Shown one piece after another: positions 62,343 to 64,000 of a DNA stretch of 64,000 nucleotides; the first letter of the stretch is position 1, and every line of letters begins with the position of its first letter. The position numbers and the translations under genes are program-made. The stretch lies in the NCBI GenBank assembly GCA_963674835.2, contig CAXXKC010000003.1, positions 186,001 to 250,000 of the forward strand, written 5' to 3'. The DNA comes from G963674835 sp963674835 (lineage in GTDB: Bacteria > Planctomycetota > Planctomycetia > Pirellulales > Thermoguttaceae). Below the pieces are notes generated by a model, which saw only the letters and a list, made by a program, of their open reading frames with translations, was not told where the DNA came from and made no database searches.

Positions 62343-63734
62343 ATGGAGTTGTCGGGAGTGTTGTTCTTGGTCTTCATGGTCGCCGTGTTCAATCTGTGCC
62401 TGGGATTTGCCTTGGCGACGTACCTTGCGCGCCGCAGGTCGACCGGCGGAACGGTTGTGGCGTGGAAATCAGGAGATGCGGCGGTTGGAACCCCTGACTT
62501 GGACACGTCGGCCGCGGCCGCCGAGGAAGAAGCGGCGGTTGGCGAAGACGCAAGCGAAGTAGACAAAGCGGAAGGCGTGGCGCAAACGGCACCGCCCATT
62601 GAAGAGACTCCGACTGCTGCCGCGGCCAACAAAGTCGCATGGCAGGCTGGTGAGGAGGGAGAGACACCTCCTCCGGAGACCAGCCAGGCGACGGTGACCG
62701 CGATCCAAGACGAGGTGAAGCGCTACGACGAACAACTGACGCAACTGAGCGACAAGATCAGAGATCCCGGCCCGGAAGCCGACGAAGAGTGGGTTCAGGA
62801 GCAGGCGCAGTCGCTACTGGCCGTCAACGAGGAGTATCTGGACTCGCGGAACGCGGCGCACGACGACTTCGAGTCATTGCACCGGGCGGTGGAAACTCAC
62901 GCGAGCGCGTGCGATGTGATCGAAGAGGCCATGGTCCTGCAAACGACGAAGATTCACGAGGCGAACGACGCGATCGAAGGGGGCGATTTCGAGGGGGACG
63001 CGAAGGAGGCCAGCAAGCGGCTGGTTGCGGAAACCAGCAAGCTGACCGACGTGAACGACCAGGTGCGCGATGCGTTGGATGCGGCACTGGTCGACATCGC
63101 CCGGCAGGATAGCTGGCTGCAAGAGGCACCTTCGGCAATGCGTACCGATCTGCTGACCGGCCTGACGAGTCGGGCTGGCCTGGAAGCGGAGGTCGCCAAC
63201 TGGCACCTTGAGGATCCCCAGGGGTTGGAGCAACTGAGCATCGGGCTGCTGGATGTGGACGGCTTTGGCAAGCTGAACGAACAATATGGGAGGGCCGTGG
63301 GAGACCAGGTTCTTCGGGCGTTGGCTCAACAGCTCAGCAATGAAAGCGGCGACAAGGGGCCGGTTGCCCGCTATGCGGGGCAGCGGTTCGCCATGGTCTT
63401 TCACGGCACCGACATCAATGGGGCGACGAACGCCATGGAGGAAATCCGGCAGATCGTGCAGAAGAGCCGTCTTCACCACGAAGAGAAGGAGATCCGCATC
63501 ACGCTGAGTTGCGGCGTGACGGAAGCCGTGCCGGAGGATACGTTCGAATCGCTTCTGGACCGCGCGGAGGCGGCCGTTCGGGAAGCCAAGCGGAACGGAC
63601 GCAATCGTACGTTCGTCCATGACCGGAAGACGACCTCGCCGGTGGCTCCGCCGACGTTTACCCTGGACGGTCGTCACATTTCGCTGGAAACGATGCAGCC
63701 GTGCGAAGCGGCGTCTACGATGCAGCCGCAATGA
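62343..63734 (+). CDS. Membrane-anchored protein with a degenerate GGDEF domain
   Basis: 463 residues. One N-terminal helix (GVLFLVFMVAVFNLCLGFALA), a long acidic and coiled-coil stretch (~30-250), then a GGDEF fold (about 258-430): DLLTGLTSRAGLEAEV, LLDVDGFGKLNEQYGRAVGDQVL, and a C-terminal LLDRAEAAVREAKRNGRNR. The catalytic GGDEF loop reads RYAGQRFAMVF, so the motif is AGQRF and the RxxD inhibition site is not seen. Diguanylate cyclase activity is doubtful; a GTP or c-di-GMP effector role is possible. Its 3' end overlaps the next gene by 20 bp. Confidence 0.88.
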   Translation: MELSGVLFLVFMVAVFNLCLGFALATYLARRRSTGGTVVAWKSGDAAVGTPDLDTSAAAAEEEAAVGEDASEVDKAEGVAQTAPPIEETPTAAAANKVAWQAGEEGETPPPETSQATVTAIQDEVKRYDEQLTQLSDKIRDPGPEADEEWVQEQAQSLLAVNEEYLDSRNAAHDDFESLHRAVETHASACDVIEEAMVLQTTKIHEANDAIEGGDFEGDAKEASKRLVAETSKLTDVNDQVRDALDAALVDIARQDSWLQEAPSAMRTDLLTGLTSRAGLEAEVANWHLEDPQGLEQLSIGLLDVDGFGKLNEQYGRAVGDQVLRALAQQLSNESGDKGPVARYAGQRFAMVFHGTDINGATNAMEEIRQIVQKSRLHHEEKEIRITLSCGVTEAVPEDTFESLLDRAEAAVREAKRNGRNRTFVHDRKTTSPVAPPTFTLDGRHISLETMQPCEAASTMQPQ

Positions 63735-64000
63735 CGACGGCAGCCGCCTGGCCGATGGGCGTGTTATTGACGAGCAGGGCGACGGGCTGGGCGGAGGCAA
63801 GCGGCCGGCCGTGGATCACCTCGACTGGGCATTCGGGGTCGGGATGCTCGTAGTTGAGCGTCGGGGGAACCTGGCCAGCATCTAGAGCGAGGACGCTGAC
63901 GGCAGCTTCCATGGCACCGCCAGCGGCCCCGAGGTCGCCAAAGTAGCTTTTCGGCGCGGTGACGGGGACGTCTCCAACCGCCGCCCGCAACGATGCCGCC
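63715..64000 (-). CDS. C-terminal part of a degenerate beta-ketoacyl-synthase-like protein (partial)
   Basis: About 95 residues, running off the right edge. The segment PKSYFGDLGAAGGAMEA aligns with the ketosynthase block that normally reads K-S-x-x-G-H, so the active-site histidine position is aspartate. Then QVPPTLNYEHPDPECPVE, a typical thiolase-fold bridge, and a C-terminus VALLVNNTPIGQAAAVVI in place of the usual SNSFGFGG block with the second histidine region. It resembles a chain-length-factor or other non-catalytic KS. The convergent overlap with the GGDEF gene is 20 bp. Confidence 0.75.
   Translation of the reverse strand, partial: AASLRAAVGDVPVTAPKSYFGDLGAAGGAMEAAVSVLALDAGQVPPTLNYEHPDPECPVEVIHGRPLASAQPVALLVNNTPIGQAAAVVIAAAS

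Overview
The window looks like chromosomal DNA of a high-GC planctomycete, most plausibly from the Pirellulales. Four genes encode DUF1559-type pseudopilins with an N-terminal FTLVELL-type (prepilin) segment and a C-terminal H-x9-DG motif. Planctomycete-typical families recur: DUF5703, DUF1080, BBP2/BBP7-like outer-membrane barrels, a TAT-exported Gfo/Idh/MocA protein and a WbsX/GH99-like hydrolase. Many proteins carry signal peptides. No tRNA, rRNA, CRISPR array or phage module was seen.

Layout. 1-7.1 kb, minus strand: secreted carbohydrate-active proteins (DUF5703, parallel beta-helix, DUF1080) around a nifU-nifS iron-sulfur assembly pair. 7.3-11.7 kb: a TauE/SafE permease, an amidase and a lipase-like lipoprotein. 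11.8-13.2 kb: an intact IS4-like insertion sequence with 17-bp terminal inverted repeats and an 11-bp target duplication, inserted in a dispersed repeat. 13.3-21.1 kb: squalene-hopene cyclase and a fatty acyl-AMP ligase / carrier protein / alpha-oxoamine synthase fusion, suggesting membrane-lipid or lipid-amine synthesis. 21.5-29.3 kb: a BBP7-like barrel and a minus-strand operon of terpenoid-cyclase-repeat protein, pseudopilin, ABC ATPase and MacB/FtsX-like permease. 29.7-36.1 kb: another pseudopilin, two methyltransferase-fold proteins that both carry signal peptides, a truncated cupin-like gene and a multidomain WbsX hydrolase. 36.5-46.4 kb: Poly_export-like lipoprotein, DUF2721, MttB-like protein, EamA transporter, ApbE, SUMF1-domain protein, Gfo/Idh/MocA protein and a BBP2-like porin. 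46.5-51.3 kb: RND efflux adaptor and pump. 51.3-59.95 kb: a compact type II secretion/pseudopilus operon. 60.1-64 kb: an ABC-F ATPase, a degenerate GGDEF protein and the end of a degenerate ketosynthase-like gene.

The most interesting system is the 51.3-59.9 kb operon: one GspE-like ATPase, one normal GspF, a 777-residue protein with four F-type domains (a tandem GspF), three small pseudopilin-like proteins and two DUF1559 pseudopilins, without secretin or prepilin peptidase in the window. A second theme is repeats that shape genes: a REP-like hairpin family occurs four times, once inside the 5' end of a pseudopilin gene and once supplying the C-terminus of a transporter. A long structured repeat occurs at both 92 and 16752. 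Other leads are the FAAL-ACP-AOS fusion, the paired exported methyltransferases with a tandem operator-like site, and the ABC-exporter/pseudopilin operon.

All functional calls rest on reading translated sequence and recalled family motifs; no database search was run.
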